Source of the DNA: Curtobacterium herbarum
Lineage (GTDB): Bacteria > Actinomycetota > Actinomycetes > Actinomycetales > Microbacteriaceae
Assembly: GCF_016907335.1 (NCBI RefSeq)
Contig: NZ_JAFBBT010000001.1
Span: forward strand, 2,294,001 to 2,358,000
Direction of reading: 5' to 3'
DNA: 64,000 nt
Below the pieces are notes generated by a model. The model ran no database searches, had not been told where the DNA came from, and saw only the letters and a program-made list of their open reading frames with translations. Both the position numbers and the translations under genes were made by a program. Below, piece by piece: positions 14,418 to 23,034 of this stretch (its first letter is position 1; each line of letters begins with the position of its first letter).

Positions 14418-15689
14418 ATGCTCGTCACCGAGGACACCGCCGCCTACCGTGCGGCGACCAGCCCGCACACCTCGTCCGTCGAGCAGCGCCCCGCGCGGGT
14501 CGCGGTCATCACCCGTCCGGAGGACCTCCCCACGGCCGTCGCCGAGGTCGCCGCCCTCGAACGCGAGACCGACCGCCGGCTCGTGATCACGACCCAGGCG
14601 TCGGGTCACGGTGCGGGAGCGACCGTGGACGCCGGGTCGGTCGTGTTCGACACCTCCGGACTCGACGCGGTGTCGATCGATCGGGAGGCGCGGGTCGCGG
14701 TCGTCGGCGCCGGCGCCACCTGGTCGGCGGTGAACACTGCCGCCGAGCACCACGGACTGCTCGGGTTGGCCGGGTCCTCCCCCTCCGTCGCGGTGTCCGG
14801 CTACACGTTCGGCGGCGGGGTCGGCTGGCTCGTCCGGCGGGACGGGCTCGCGAGCGGGTCCCTCCGCGCCGTGCACTACGTCGACGGCGACGGCCGCATG
14901 CGCACGGCCCGCGACGATGCGGCGGAGACCGTCGACCGCGAGGCGATCTGGGCCTTCCGGGGAGCCGGCGGTGTCGGCATCGCCCACACGCTGGAGTTCG
15001 ACCTCGTACCGGCGCCCGACCTGCACGCCGGAGCACTGCTCTGGCCGGCCGACCCGCTGCCCGGCCTCGTCGCCGCATGGGCCCAGGCGCTGCCGTCGCT
15101 CGGCACCTCGGCGTCGTCGAGCCTGTCCGTGCTGCACCTGCCGCCACTGCCGACGTTCCCCGAGGAGCTCCGGGGCCGACCGGCCGTGCACCTCGCGGTC
15201 GCCGATCCCGACGGCAGCGACGGAGCCCGTGCCCTGCTCGACGCGATGCGCGCCGTCGCCACCCCGGCGATCGGACACGCACGGTGGCTCGACGCCTCCA
15301 CACCGGAGATCGCCGCACGCCTGCTGGCCGAGGCGCTCGCCCCCGACGCCGCCGTGGTCCTGGTCGAGTTGCGCCACCTCGCCGGCGCGCCGACCTCCGG
15401 CGCTCGGGCCTCCGGCCGGGACGGTGCCGTCGTCACGCCGCCCGGGGACTTCATCCACCACGCGGTCGGGTCCCTGGACCGCGCATCCCGCGAGCGGATC
15501 GACGGGGCCTTCGCGCGCCTCCAGTCGGTGTGGGCGAGCGCGGACGCCGGATCGACACCGGGGTCGTGGGTGGAGGGTGCCGCGCACGTGGCGGACGCGC
15601 TCGCGCCGGAGGTCCGGCAGCGGGCGGCGGCAGTAGCCGACGCGGTCGATCCGGGCCACCGGTTCGCGCGGTCGCGGCTGCTCGGCTGA
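14418..15689 (+). CDS. FAD-binding oxidoreductase (VAO/BBE-like)
   Basis: 423 residues. The p-cresol methylhydroxylase/VAO FAD fold is shown by RVAVITRPEDLPTAVAEV, the VITTQASGHGAGATV segment, AVVGAGATWSAVN and the SVAVSGYTFGGGVGWLVRRDG loop. Such enzymes hydroxylate or dehydrogenate small molecules with covalent or tight FAD. The cytoplasmic form lacks a signal peptide. The SGHG motif suggests a single (His) flavin attachment at most; no BBE Cys is evident. The ATG at 14418 follows CAGGAGA. Third gene of the TetR-controlled operon. Confidence 0.87.
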   Translation: MLVTEDTAAYRAATSPHTSSVEQRPARVAVITRPEDLPTAVAEVAALERETDRRLVITTQASGHGAGATVDAGSVVFDTSGLDAVSIDREARVAVVGAGATWSAVNTAAEHHGLLGLAGSSPSVAVSGYTFGGGVGWLVRRDGLASGSLRAVHYVDGDGRMRTARDDAAETVDREAIWAFRGAGGVGIAHTLEFDLVPAPDLHAGALLWPADPLPGLVAAWAQALPSLGTSASSSLSVLHLPPLPTFPEELRGRPAVHLAVADPDGSDGARALLDAMRAVATPAIGHARWLDASTPEIAARLLAEALAPDAAVVLVELRHLAGAPTSGARASGRDGAVVTPPGDFIHHAVGSLDRASRERIDGAFARLQSVWASADAGSTPGSWVEGAAHVADALAPEVRQRAAAVADAVDPGHRFARSRLLG

Positions 15690-15716
15690 GCGCGAGCGCG
15701 ATCGGGCCCGGGGGCC

Positions 15717-15962
15717 TCAGGTGGTCGCGATCGGGCCGAGGGCCTTCTCGATCGTCGCGATCGTCCGGCGCATCGCGTACTCGTCCTGGTGCTGCTGCGC
15801 GTCGGACATCCAGAGGTGCACCGTCGCCGGGCCGGCCTCCCTCGGGGTGAGGGAGATGGCGATGCCGTACAGCTTCGTACTGCCGAGCGGCGACGGTTCG
15901 TCGAACACGTCGAAGCCGACGATCTCCTGCCGCGTGGCGATCGGTAGGCTCACGATCACCAC
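15717..15962 (-). CDS. Small protein of unknown function
   Basis: About 81 residues from a GTG at 15962 (another at 15959). An ATG further up at 15992 is also in frame, but the added residues look non-coding. The protein has a beta-rich start (VIVSLPIATRQEIVGFDVFDE), a GIAISLTPREAGPATVHLWM segment and a charged C-terminal helix. No signal, no membrane segment. It resembles small single-domain binding proteins but I do not recognise a family. Confidence 0.55.
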   Translation of the reverse strand: MVIVSLPIATRQEIVGFDVFDEPSPLGSTKLYGIAISLTPREAGPATVHLWMSDAQQHQDEYAMRRTIATIEKALGPIATT

Positions 15963-15990
15963 ACATCGGGCAAGGGGACGGGAGTCGACC

Positions 15991-16143
15991 ATGCAGCGAG
16001 TCCTGCGCGTGATCGGACGCATCGTGATCGTGACGCTGCAGACGCTCGGCGGGGTGCTCGGCGCCGTCGGATCCGGTGGAGCAGTGCCGCCCCAGCAGCC
16101 GGGTCAGCCCCCGACGAAGCGGCGTGCCGACTACCGGCCCTGA
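15991..16143 (+). CDS. Possible 50-residue basic protein
   Basis: ATG preceded by AAGGGGACGGGAG. The product has an amphipathic or hydrophobic first half (RVIGRIVIVTLQTLGG) then a Gly- and Pro-rich tail (PPQQPGQPP) ending in basic residues. It could be a small membrane-associated protein. It is divergent from the unknown gene at 15717-15962. Its ATG shares the CATG at 15990-15993 with an alternative start of that gene. Confidence 0.4.
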   Translation: MQRVLRVIGRIVIVTLQTLGGVLGAVGSGGAVPPQQPGQPPTKRRADYRP

Positions 16144-16220
16144 TCTCGTGGACGGCCGGCGACGGTTCAGCACTCCTGATCCGGTCGCCGTCCGTTTCCG
16201 CCCCTCCTGTCGCCCGAGCG

Positions 16221-16664
16221 TCAGCGGATCAGGCCACGCCGCCGCCAGCCGCTCCCCTCGAGCACGGACCGGAGCGGGGACTTGAGCTCCTCCTGCCGGA
16301 ACCGGTGCGGTGGCGTCGCGCTGCCGGTCCGACGCTTCCGTTCCGCCCGACGGACCAGCGCAACGATGATGGTCAGCAGGTTCACGTTGTAGTTCCGGCT
16401 GTAGCCGCGGTAGGCACGGAACGCTCCGTTGTTGTACCCCGCGTCGCGCTCCGAGCAGCGGAACGTCCCCCGCGACGGGTCGAGTGTGACGACGTACCGG
16501 AAGTTCGCGGACGCTCCACCGTCACCGAGCACCTCGGCGAGCGCCGGGTTGTCGAAGGCCCAACGGCCGATGATCGTCGTGCCGTCGATCTCGAAGACGT
16601 ACGGGGCTCCCGGGACGTTGAGCGCGGCGACTCGCGGCAACAGCTCGTGGACTGGTACGGACAT
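16221..16664 (-). CDS. Hypothetical protein
   Basis: 147 residues from the ATG at 16664, which has AGGGGGA upstream; the frame extends to 16778 without support. The N-terminal half is mixed alpha/beta (YVFEIDGTTIIGRWAFDNPA, then ANFRYVVTLD). A short aromatic/Asn stretch (GYNNGAFRAYRGYSRNYNVN) leads into a hydrophobic segment (LLTIIVALVRRAERKRR) and a basic tail. There is no secretion signal. Family not recognised. Confidence 0.7.
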   Translation of the reverse strand: MSVPVHELLPRVAALNVPGAPYVFEIDGTTIIGRWAFDNPALAEVLGDGGASANFRYVVTLDPSRGTFRCSERDAGYNNGAFRAYRGYSRNYNVNLLTIIVALVRRAERKRRTGSATPPHRFRQEELKSPLRSVLEGSGWRRRGLIR

Positions 16665-16954
16665 GGCTCCCCCTCGCGGGCCACCGATGACTGGCGGCCC
16701 GGGACAAGAGTGGCGGGACCCGGCCCAGCGCGCAACGACCCGACTGCGGAGCAGCAGGTCAGGCCGGGCACGGAGCACGCCCCACCGAACGCGTCCGGAG
16801 CCGCGCCGCCTGTTCTGTCCGCTCCGGACGGTGCGTGTTGCTCGCTGCGCAAGGAGTCCGAACGGACCGCCGCTCTGCTGAACGGTCGATGGCGCCGCTG
16901 TGACGGATCGGGGTGCTGCGCCGATGTCCGCGGTCGCCGCCCTACGATCGGGCC

Positions 16955-17479
16955 ATGAGCTTCGGAGTCCTGATCCCGGGCATCTTCAGGCTGGCGTGGA
17001 TCGGCTTCGCCAGTGACGGGGTGGAACCCGGCTGGGTCGTCGCCTGCGGAGCCGTGGCGATCGCGATGCTCGTCGCCGCTGGTCTCCGCCTGCGGCGGTT
17101 CCCGACGCCGCCGGCTGGCGATCTGCTCGGTCGTGGGTACTGGGGCGCGGTCGCGTTCGAGGCCGTCGCGGCTGTGGCAGGGTTCGTGGTGATCGGACTC
17201 GCCGGCCTGCCGCGCTCATCGTCGCGAGGCTGGATCGAGATCGTGGTGGGGCTGCACTTCTTCCTCCTGAGCCGCGCCTGGATGCGACGGTGGTGGACGC
17301 GACTGAGTGCCCTCGGGGCGCTCCTCGTCCTGTCGGGCCTGGTCGTGATCAGTGCGGCTGTCGGGGGCGCTCCGACAACCGTCGTGTCGGTGTTCGGTGG
17401 CCTGGTCCCCGGTCTGCTCCTCTCCGGATGGTGTCTGCTGCACACCTTCCGGTCCGCGTCCCGCTCGAGTCGGCCCTAG
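16955..17479 (+). CDS. Hypothetical membrane protein
   Basis: 174 residues with about five helices: GVLIPGIFRLAWIGF, WVVACGAVAIAMLVAAGL, WGAVAFEAVAAVAGFVVIGL, LGALLVLSGLVVISAAVGG and the C-terminal VFGGLVPGLLLSGWCLL. The ATG at 16955 is preferred to a GTG at 16913. No recognised family and no catalytic motif. It stands alone between two convergent or unrelated genes. Confidence 0.7.
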   Translation: MSFGVLIPGIFRLAWIGFASDGVEPGWVVACGAVAIAMLVAAGLRLRRFPTPPAGDLLGRGYWGAVAFEAVAAVAGFVVIGLAGLPRSSSRGWIEIVVGLHFFLLSRAWMRRWWTRLSALGALLVLSGLVVISAAVGGAPTTVVSVFGGLVPGLLLSGWCLLHTFRSASRSSRP

Positions 17480-17583
17480 GACGGACGCGTTCCGACAGCC
17501 GGTCCCGTCGGACCGACGACTTCCTGCAACGACACCTCCTGCACAACGAGCAAGAACCGTCACGATGGTCGATGACTCTGCGG

Positions 17584-18516
17584 CTACCGTGACCGTGCCA
17601 GCAGCCGTTCCGACACCTCCCAGAGCCGATCTGCCGCGGCCCGATCCAGCGCGTGCGGGAGGACCCCGTGGACTCCTCCCTGGATCGCCGCCACGACCTT
17701 CGCCGGGTGGCAGTCCTCGTAGTAACCGGGAGTCCCGACCCCCAGCTCAGCCCGCGTTGCGACGTAGACGCTCGTCGCCGCACCTTGCTCGACGGTCTTG
17801 GTGGGGTACCGCCGCTGCATGTCGGCGAGCACGGCTGGGTCCCAGTGGCGTTGCAGGTTGGTCCAGATCCCGCCGGGCATGACCGCGGATCCGGCGATCC
17901 CGTCGTCCTCCCACCGTCGGGTCGCCTCCAGGGCGAAGAGCACGTTGGCCGTCTTCGACTGCCCGTAGGCGAGCCCCGGGTCGTAGGGGTCGCTGTCGAA
18001 GAACAGGTCGTCGAAGCCGATCCCCGAGGATGCGTGCCCACTGGAACTCAGCGACACGATCCTCGCGCCGCCCGCCGAGCGCATCGCTGCGTGCATCCCT
18101 TGCGCGAGCGCGAAGTGGCCGAGGTGGTTGACGGCGAAGTGCATCTCCCAACCATCCGGAGTGCGTTGCTCGGGGAGATCCATGACACCGGCGTTGTTCA
18201 CCAGCAGGTGGAGTGGCCCCGACCACGAGTCGGTGAAGGACCGGATGGATCCGACGTCGGCCAGGTCGACGAACACCGCGTGGACAGCTTCGTTCCCGGT
18301 GCTCGCTCGGATGTCCGTCGCGACACGGTTCCCCGTCGTGACGTCGCGGACGGCGAGGGTGACTGCTGCGCCGGCAGCAGCCAGCGCCCGAGCCGTTTCG
18401 ACACCGATACCCGATCCCGCACCGGTGACGACTGCTGTGCTGTTGCGGAGGTCGATTCCGTCGACGACCTCGAGGGCGGTCGACTCGGCACCGAACGGTT
18501 CTCGCAGATCCGACAT
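17584..18516 (-). CDS. Short-chain dehydrogenase/reductase
   Basis: 310 residues. Rossmann NAD(P) site TGAGSGIG (about residues 31-38), NNAG, catalytic Ser in SLSSSGH and YGQSK (YxxxK). It resembles the retinol-dehydrogenase/WW-oxidoreductase branch of SDRs, which reduce carbonyl compounds with NADPH. The ATG overlaps the stop of the upstream SDR gene by one base, so both are controlled together by the divergent TetR. Substrate unknown. Confidence 0.9.
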   Translation of the reverse strand: MSDLREPFGAESTALEVVDGIDLRNSTAVVTGAGSGIGVETARALAAAGAAVTLAVRDVTTGNRVATDIRASTGNEAVHAVFVDLADVGSIRSFTDSWSGPLHLLVNNAGVMDLPEQRTPDGWEMHFAVNHLGHFALAQGMHAAMRSAGGARIVSLSSSGHASSGIGFDDLFFDSDPYDPGLAYGQSKTANVLFALEATRRWEDDGIAGSAVMPGGIWTNLQRHWDPAVLADMQRRYPTKTVEQGAATSVYVATRAELGVGTPGYYEDCHPAKVVAAIQGGVHGVLPHALDRAAADRLWEVSERLLARSR

Positions 18517-19313
18517 CAGGCGAGCCGCGTGTTGGCGATTCCGCCGTCGACGTCGATGGTCGAGCCGTGGAGGAACGAGGCCTCGTCCGAGACAGCGAAC
18601 CGGACGGCGTAGGCGACATCGACGGGCCGTACCGGGCGGCCGGCGACGGTCACGGCAGTCATCGCCGCCAGGACGTCCTCACTCTCAGCGTTGCCGGGAG
18701 TGCTCGTGGCTCCGGGCGCCACCGTGTTCACGGGGACCCCTCGCGGCCCGTACTCCGCGGCCCAGGTGCGCGTCATCTGCTCCAGCGCCGCCTTCGACGC
18801 TGTGTACATGGCGCCGAAGGGCAGGCCGACGCGGGCCATCCACGATCCGATGTTGACGATCGATCCGCGGCCGCGCTCCGCCATGGCCGGCGCGAGGGCC
18901 GCCACGAGCACGTGCGGGGCGCGGATGTTGATGCTGAGGACCGCGTCGAGGTCGTCCTCGGCGAGATCGGCGGTCGCGGTCGCCGGGTAGATCCCGGCGT
19001 TGTTCACCAGGATGTCGATCTGGCCGCCGGCGAGGGCCGCGGCTTCTCCCGCGAACCGGCGGACGTCGGAGGCCGATGTCCCGAGATCAGCGACGAGCGG
19101 TGAGGCCTTGCCGCCCGCCCGTTCGATCGTCGCGACGACAGCCTGCGTGCGCTCGGCATCGCGACCGTTGACGATCACGTGGGCACCGGACGCGGCGAGT
19201 ACCCGGGCGATCGCCTCCCCGATACCGCTGCTCGAGCCGGTGACGAGGGCGGTCTGACCGGAGAGCCGGTCATCGGATCGGAGAGAGACGAGTTCGTCTT
19301 CATTGGACTGCAT
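18516..19313 (-). CDS. Short-chain dehydrogenase/reductase (FabG-like)
   Basis: 265 residues. Classical SDR motifs: TGSSSGIG, NNAG, the catalytic Ser in IGSW, YTASK (Tyr/Lys) and the C-terminal VDGG. The start codon lies inside one of two TGGAC-N6-GTCCA palindromes. A minus-strand -10 (TAAGAC, 19325-19320) seven bases before the ATG points to a leaderless mRNA. It is divergent from the TetR gene at 19368. Confidence 0.9.
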   Translation of the reverse strand: MQSNEDELVSLRSDDRLSGQTALVTGSSSGIGEAIARVLAASGAHVIVNGRDAERTQAVVATIERAGGKASPLVADLGTSASDVRRFAGEAAALAGGQIDILVNNAGIYPATATADLAEDDLDAVLSINIRAPHVLVAALAPAMAERGRGSIVNIGSWMARVGLPFGAMYTASKAALEQMTRTWAAEYGPRGVPVNTVAPGATSTPGNAESEDVLAAMTAVTVAGRPVRPVDVAYAVRFAVSDEASFLHGSTIDVDGGIANTRLA

Positions 19314-19349
19314 GGTCCAGTCTTACCACGGACTGGACTCATTGGTCCA
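19304..19349. promoter_or_regulatory. Paired operators in the SDR/tetR divergent promoter
   Basis: TGGAC-N6-GTCCA occurs at 19304-19319 and again at 19334-19349, exactly 30 bases apart. The first spans the SDR start codon. The second overlaps the putative -35 regions of both genes (minus strand TGGACC with TAAGAC; plus strand TGGACT 19334-19339 with TACGCT 19356-19361). This arrangement would let the TetR protein shut both directions. Confidence 0.65.
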
Positions 19350-19367
19350 GCGAGGTACGCTGAACCC

Positions 19368-19979
19368 ATGCACGGGGCGAACATGACGGAACGCGGTCGA
19401 GCCACTCGCCAGCGCATCATCGAGGCGACCGGTCGGCAGATCCTCGCTTCCGGCATCGGCGGCACCACTCTCGACACCGTCCGTGCGGCGACGCTCACGA
19501 GCAAGAGCCAGCTCTTCCACTACTTCCCCGGCGGCAAAGCTGAACTCGTCCGTGAAGTCGCCGTCTGGGAGGGTGGCGAACTTCTCGCAGCGCAGAAGCC
19601 GCACATCGACGACCTCTCGAGCTGGGAGTCGTGGCACGCCTGGCGCGATGCCCTGGTCGACTACTACATCGGTCTCGGCCGGTGGGCCTGCCCGATCGGT
19701 TCGATGGCGACGCAGGCAGCCATGACGGATCCCGAACTGGCTCAGATCATCACGGACAGCATGACGAACTGGCGGCTGTCGCTCGCCTCGGGGGTCGCCA
19801 AGATGCAGAGCGCCGGCGAGGTCGACTCCGCTGCCGACCCGCAACGGATCGCCGTCGCCATCCTCGCCGCCCTGCAAGGGGGGCTCATCTTGAGCCAGCC
19901 GGAGAAGGCATCCTGGCCGCTCGAAGCCGCCATCGACGCCGCGCTCGACGTCCTGCACAAGGTCGCCCACACGAGCTGA
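19368..19979 (+). CDS. TetR-family regulator
   Basis: 203 residues from the ATG at 19368 (an alternative is 19383). The DNA-binding domain is TRQRIIEATGRQILASGIGG, then LDTVRAATLTSKSQLFHYFP with the TetR FHYF signature. The C-terminal domain carries CPIGSMATQA, typical of the TetR_C group that controls reductase or transporter genes. The predicted -10 is placed so that transcription begins at the ATG, giving a leaderless mRNA. It probably represses the two divergent SDR genes. Confidence 0.9.
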   Translation: MHGANMTERGRATRQRIIEATGRQILASGIGGTTLDTVRAATLTSKSQLFHYFPGGKAELVREVAVWEGGELLAAQKPHIDDLSSWESWHAWRDALVDYYIGLGRWACPIGSMATQAAMTDPELAQIITDSMTNWRLSLASGVAKMQSAGEVDSAADPQRIAVAILAALQGGLILSQPEKASWPLEAAIDAALDVLHKVAHTS

Positions 19980-20104
19980 CCGCGTCACCACTCCGACAGC
20001 ACAGCTCCTGCGTCAGGTTCCACCCGTCTCACCACCCGTTTCACCACCCACCGCACCACCCTGGGATGGTGGAGCGAGGCGCAGCCAGAGACAAACATCG
20101 AAGT

Positions 20105-20596
20105 ATGGAAAGAACACAGATCGTCGAGATCGTCGTCGTCATCGCCCTCATGGCTTTCTCCGTCTACAAGCAGACCCAGCGGAGCGAGGTGAAGAGGGGA
20201 ATGGGCGTGTTCCTGATCGCAATCGTCTACGCAGCCATCGGAGCCGTGACGGGCGGTCTTGCAGTGCCGACCGGAGCCGCCGCGTGGCTGCTCCTCGGGT
20301 CCGGAGCCGTGCTCAGCTTGATCGTGGGCTTGGCGCGTGGATACCTCACCCGTGTCTGGATCGACGCGGACGGGCATCGGATGAGCCAGGGCACCGTCGT
20401 GACTGTCGGGTTGTTCATCGCATTGGTCGCATCGAAGGTGGGCCTCACCGTCTTCGCGGGTTATCACGGCTACCAGAGCGCGTCCGGCTTCGGCCAGGTG
20501 CTCGTCGTCGTCGCTGTGATGATCGCCGTGCAGGAGTACATCGTGCGCCGGCGCGCATTCACGCTCCAGCCGGCGTCCGCGCCTGCCCCGGTCTGA
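20105..20596 (+). CDS. Hypothetical membrane protein
   Basis: 163 residues with four or five helices, resembling CcdC/DUF1453-type membrane proteins by layout: QIVEIVVVIALMAFSVYKQT first, a conserved-looking TRVWIDADGHRMSQGT loop, and the C-terminal VLVVVAVMIAVQEYIVRRR. The similarity is weak and the function unknown. It follows tetR by 125 bases in the same direction but no shared role is evident. Confidence 0.7.
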   Translation: MERTQIVEIVVVIALMAFSVYKQTQRSEVKRGMGVFLIAIVYAAIGAVTGGLAVPTGAAAWLLLGSGAVLSLIVGLARGYLTRVWIDADGHRMSQGTVVTVGLFIALVASKVGLTVFAGYHGYQSASGFGQVLVVVAVMIAVQEYIVRRRAFTLQPASAPAPV

Positions 20597-20663
20597 CCCG
20601 CCGAGGGAGCACGACTCCATCCTTCGGAGACGTCCTCCGCGTGGACGATGCGCGCGGTGTGCG

Positions 20664-21872
20664 CTACCGGGCGAGCTCGTCCTCCACGAGCCCCGGCCGG
20701 GCGAGGGTGATCGCCGGGACGACGGCGAGCAGGGCGATCGCGATCAGGAACAGCAGTGGCAGGGTCCACGTACCCGAGACGTCGTGGAGGAGCCCGACGA
20801 GCAGCGGACCGAGGGCACCGAGCGCGTACGCGATGCCCTGGGCGAAGCCACTGAGTGCGACAGTGCCGGCCGCGGTGCCGGTGCGGGCGTTGATGAGGAC
20901 GAGGCAGACCGGGAAGAGGATCGATCCCAGGCCGACGAGCAGGACCCAGAGCAGCGTCAGCGGTGTGGGCACGACGAGCAGGCCGAGGTAACCGAGCACG
21001 AAGCTGACGACGCCGACCGCGATCAGCCAGCCGACGTTGCGGAACCGTGCGACGAGGAGCGCGCCGGGCACGCTGACGAGGCCGGTGACAGCGAGCAGGA
21101 CCCCACCCTCGGTGGGCGTCGTGCCAGCGAGGTCACCGAGCATGTCAGGCAGCCACGCGAAGCTGGCGTAGGTCAAGATCGTGCTGGTCGAGAACGCGAG
21201 GGTGATCGACAGGGCCACGCGGGACCGCCACAAGCCGATGACGACCGATGGGGACGCGACGGCAACGGTGACCGGGTCCGCCGCCCGCTGGCGTCGTTCT
21301 CGCACGATGACGACGACCCACGGGACGAGCGCGCCGACCGAGGTCAGGGACCAGATGCCGAGGGAGAACCGCCAGCCGGCCTGCTCCGCCAGGGGCGCTG
21401 CGAGGGCAGCGGGCACGGCCGTGCTCACGCCGACGACGCAGGCGTACACCGCGGTCAGCAGCGCAACCCGGTCCGGGAAGTACCGACGGACGATCGACGG
21501 CAGGAGTACGTTCCCGATCCCCGTGCCGGCGAACGCGATGATGCTGCCGATGATCAGGACCGCGATCCCCGGAGCGAACGCTCGAAGGAGGTGACCAGCG
21601 GTCATGAGCAGCGATGCAACGACGATGCCGCGATCGAGACCGAGTCCTCGGGCGATCCGCGGCGCGATGAACCCGGAGGCCGCGAACAGGAGGGGCGGCA
21701 GGGTCCCGAGCCAGCCGACATCGAGGTCGGAGAGCGGGATGTCCGTCCGGATGTCGCCGAGGATCGGCGACACCGCGGCGACTGCCTGACGCAGCGAGAA
21801 GGCAACGAGCACGATCCCCAGCAGCGCGGCCGTCCGTCCCGCCCACAGCGGGAGACGACGAGGATCGGGCAT
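20664..21872 (-). CDS. MFS transporter, CynX/NimT family
   Basis: 402 residues, 12 helices. Start region AALLGIVLVAFSLRQAVAAV with the CynX/NimT NLR-like motif (here SLRQAV) and the SPILGDI loop that precedes the second helix in this family. CynX-type carriers move cyanate, nitroimidazole or small aromatic acids; the substrate here is unknown. It is convergent with the upstream membrane protein and stands alone. Confidence 0.87.
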   Translation of the reverse strand: MPDPRRLPLWAGRTAALLGIVLVAFSLRQAVAAVSPILGDIRTDIPLSDLDVGWLGTLPPLLFAASGFIAPRIARGLGLDRGIVVASLLMTAGHLLRAFAPGIAVLIIGSIIAFAGTGIGNVLLPSIVRRYFPDRVALLTAVYACVVGVSTAVPAALAAPLAEQAGWRFSLGIWSLTSVGALVPWVVVIVRERRQRAADPVTVAVASPSVVIGLWRSRVALSITLAFSTSTILTYASFAWLPDMLGDLAGTTPTEGGVLLAVTGLVSVPGALLVARFRNVGWLIAVGVVSFVLGYLGLLVVPTPLTLLWVLLVGLGSILFPVCLVLINARTGTAAGTVALSGFAQGIAYALGALGPLLVGLLHDVSGTWTLPLLFLIAIALLAVVPAITLARPGLVEDELAR

Positions 21873-21968
21873 CCTGCGATTCTATGAGCGGCAGCGGCAG
21901 CGGCCGCGGACAGCCGCCCGCTCAGCGTGATCGATGGCCGAAGTCAGCCCCCCAGAGACTCTCGAACC

Positions 21969-22712
21969 TCACCGGCTCAGTTCGCTCCGCTCCCGCTCCG
22001 ATCCGTGGACGATCGCGGACGCGGCGGCGACGAGCTGCGCGTTGGACACCGCCGGTGAACCATCCTCGAGCACGAGGGTGTCCTCGAGCCCGGTCCTGAT
22101 GCTGTGCCCGCTGCTGACCGCACGTCGCATGATCGTCCAGGACGCTGCTCCGACACCGTGATGCAGCTCGGGCAGGCGCACTCCTGCCGGTCGGAGTTCG
22201 GATTCCATCTCTTCTGCGAGGGCCACCGCGTCTTCCGGGACGGGTTCCAGCGGTTCGACCACCAGCCGGGCGAAGCGCGACCAGGACCCGCGGCGCAGGA
22301 ACGTGCGGACATCGTCGACGCTCAGGACACACGCTTCGATCCCGACGCCTCGTGCTGAGAGGAGCGCGCTCACGTCGTCGATGCCCTCCTCCCCCTGATT
22401 CGCAGCGATGAGATCTGGCAGCACCGTCCATCCGTCGACGAGGCGAAGACGATGAACGGGGTCGGAAACGATGGAAGCGAAGGTCGTCACGTTGATCGGG
22501 ACGCCCGGACACGCCGCGCGGACCGCCGTGAGCATCCGGCCCACCGGCACAGCTTCGAGAGTCTCCTCACCATGCTCGTCGAACGCGTGCAGGTGCAGGA
22601 GGGTCGCCCCGGCCTCGACACAGGCCGCGGCGTCTGCTGCGATCTCCTCGCCGGTCTTCGGCATCGCAGGATGGTCGACATCACCATTGGCGGCTGCTTG
22701 CAGATCAGTCAT
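21969..22712 (-). CDS. BKACE-family beta-keto acid cleavage enzyme (DUF849)
   Basis: 247 residues from the ATG at 22712; in-frame ATGs at 22739 and 22742 exist but the family normally begins right before the LQAA-NG strand. Motifs: LQAAANGDVDHPAMPKT, GATLLHLHAF with the Zn-binding HxH, and the GIEACV strand. BKACE enzymes split a beta-keto acid with acetyl-CoA into acetoacetate and a new CoA ester. It is about 25-50 residues shorter than typical members. Not in an operon, so the substrate is unknown. Confidence 0.82.
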   Translation of the reverse strand: MTDLQAAANGDVDHPAMPKTGEEIAADAAACVEAGATLLHLHAFDEHGEETLEAVPVGRMLTAVRAACPGVPINVTTFASIVSDPVHRLRLVDGWTVLPDLIAANQGEEGIDDVSALLSARGVGIEACVLSVDDVRTFLRRGSWSRFARLVVEPLEPVPEDAVALAEEMESELRPAGVRLPELHHGVGAASWTIMRRAVSSGHSIRTGLEDTLVLEDGSPAVSNAQLVAAASAIVHGSERERSELSR

Positions 22713-23034
22713 GACAGTGACGTTACGACACTCGTTCATCACCGCCCGGCTGGTTCAACTCACCCCGACCCGTCTCCGGTACCGGCGCACCGCGCCAGCG
22801 GGGTGACGGCCCGGCCTGGAGGGACGGTGCCAGCTGGCACCGGGCCTCCCGTCCGTCAGCGGCTGCGTTCCGAAGCCGCAGCGGACAGCGATGCCCGCAG
22901 CCTCGATGCGGGACCGCGCTCGGGCCTCCCCCGCGGTTCAAGGGTTTCGATCACAATGGCCTCAGACGTGCTGCTGGCGAGAGCGGGTCAACTTCTCGCG
23001 TCACAGAAGAGTTCGTCCGGAAGGAGACGGTGCA
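22713..23034. other. Divergent intergenic region with a palindrome
   Basis: No gene is seen. It holds the palindrome at 22818-22849, the AAGGAGA ribosome-binding site for the lipoprotein gene at 23035, and the 5' region of the BKACE gene. Confidence 0.6.
22818..22849. repeat. Palindrome of the GGACGGGAGGC family in a divergent region
   Basis: Centred on GCCAGCTGGC; the arms pair over 16 bases with two mismatches. The right arm continues to 22856 and, read on the other strand, is ACGGACGGGAGGCCCGGTGCCAG apart from its length, matching the palindromes at 7454 and 48177. Both flanking genes point away from it, so it is not a conventional terminator. Confidence 0.7.
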
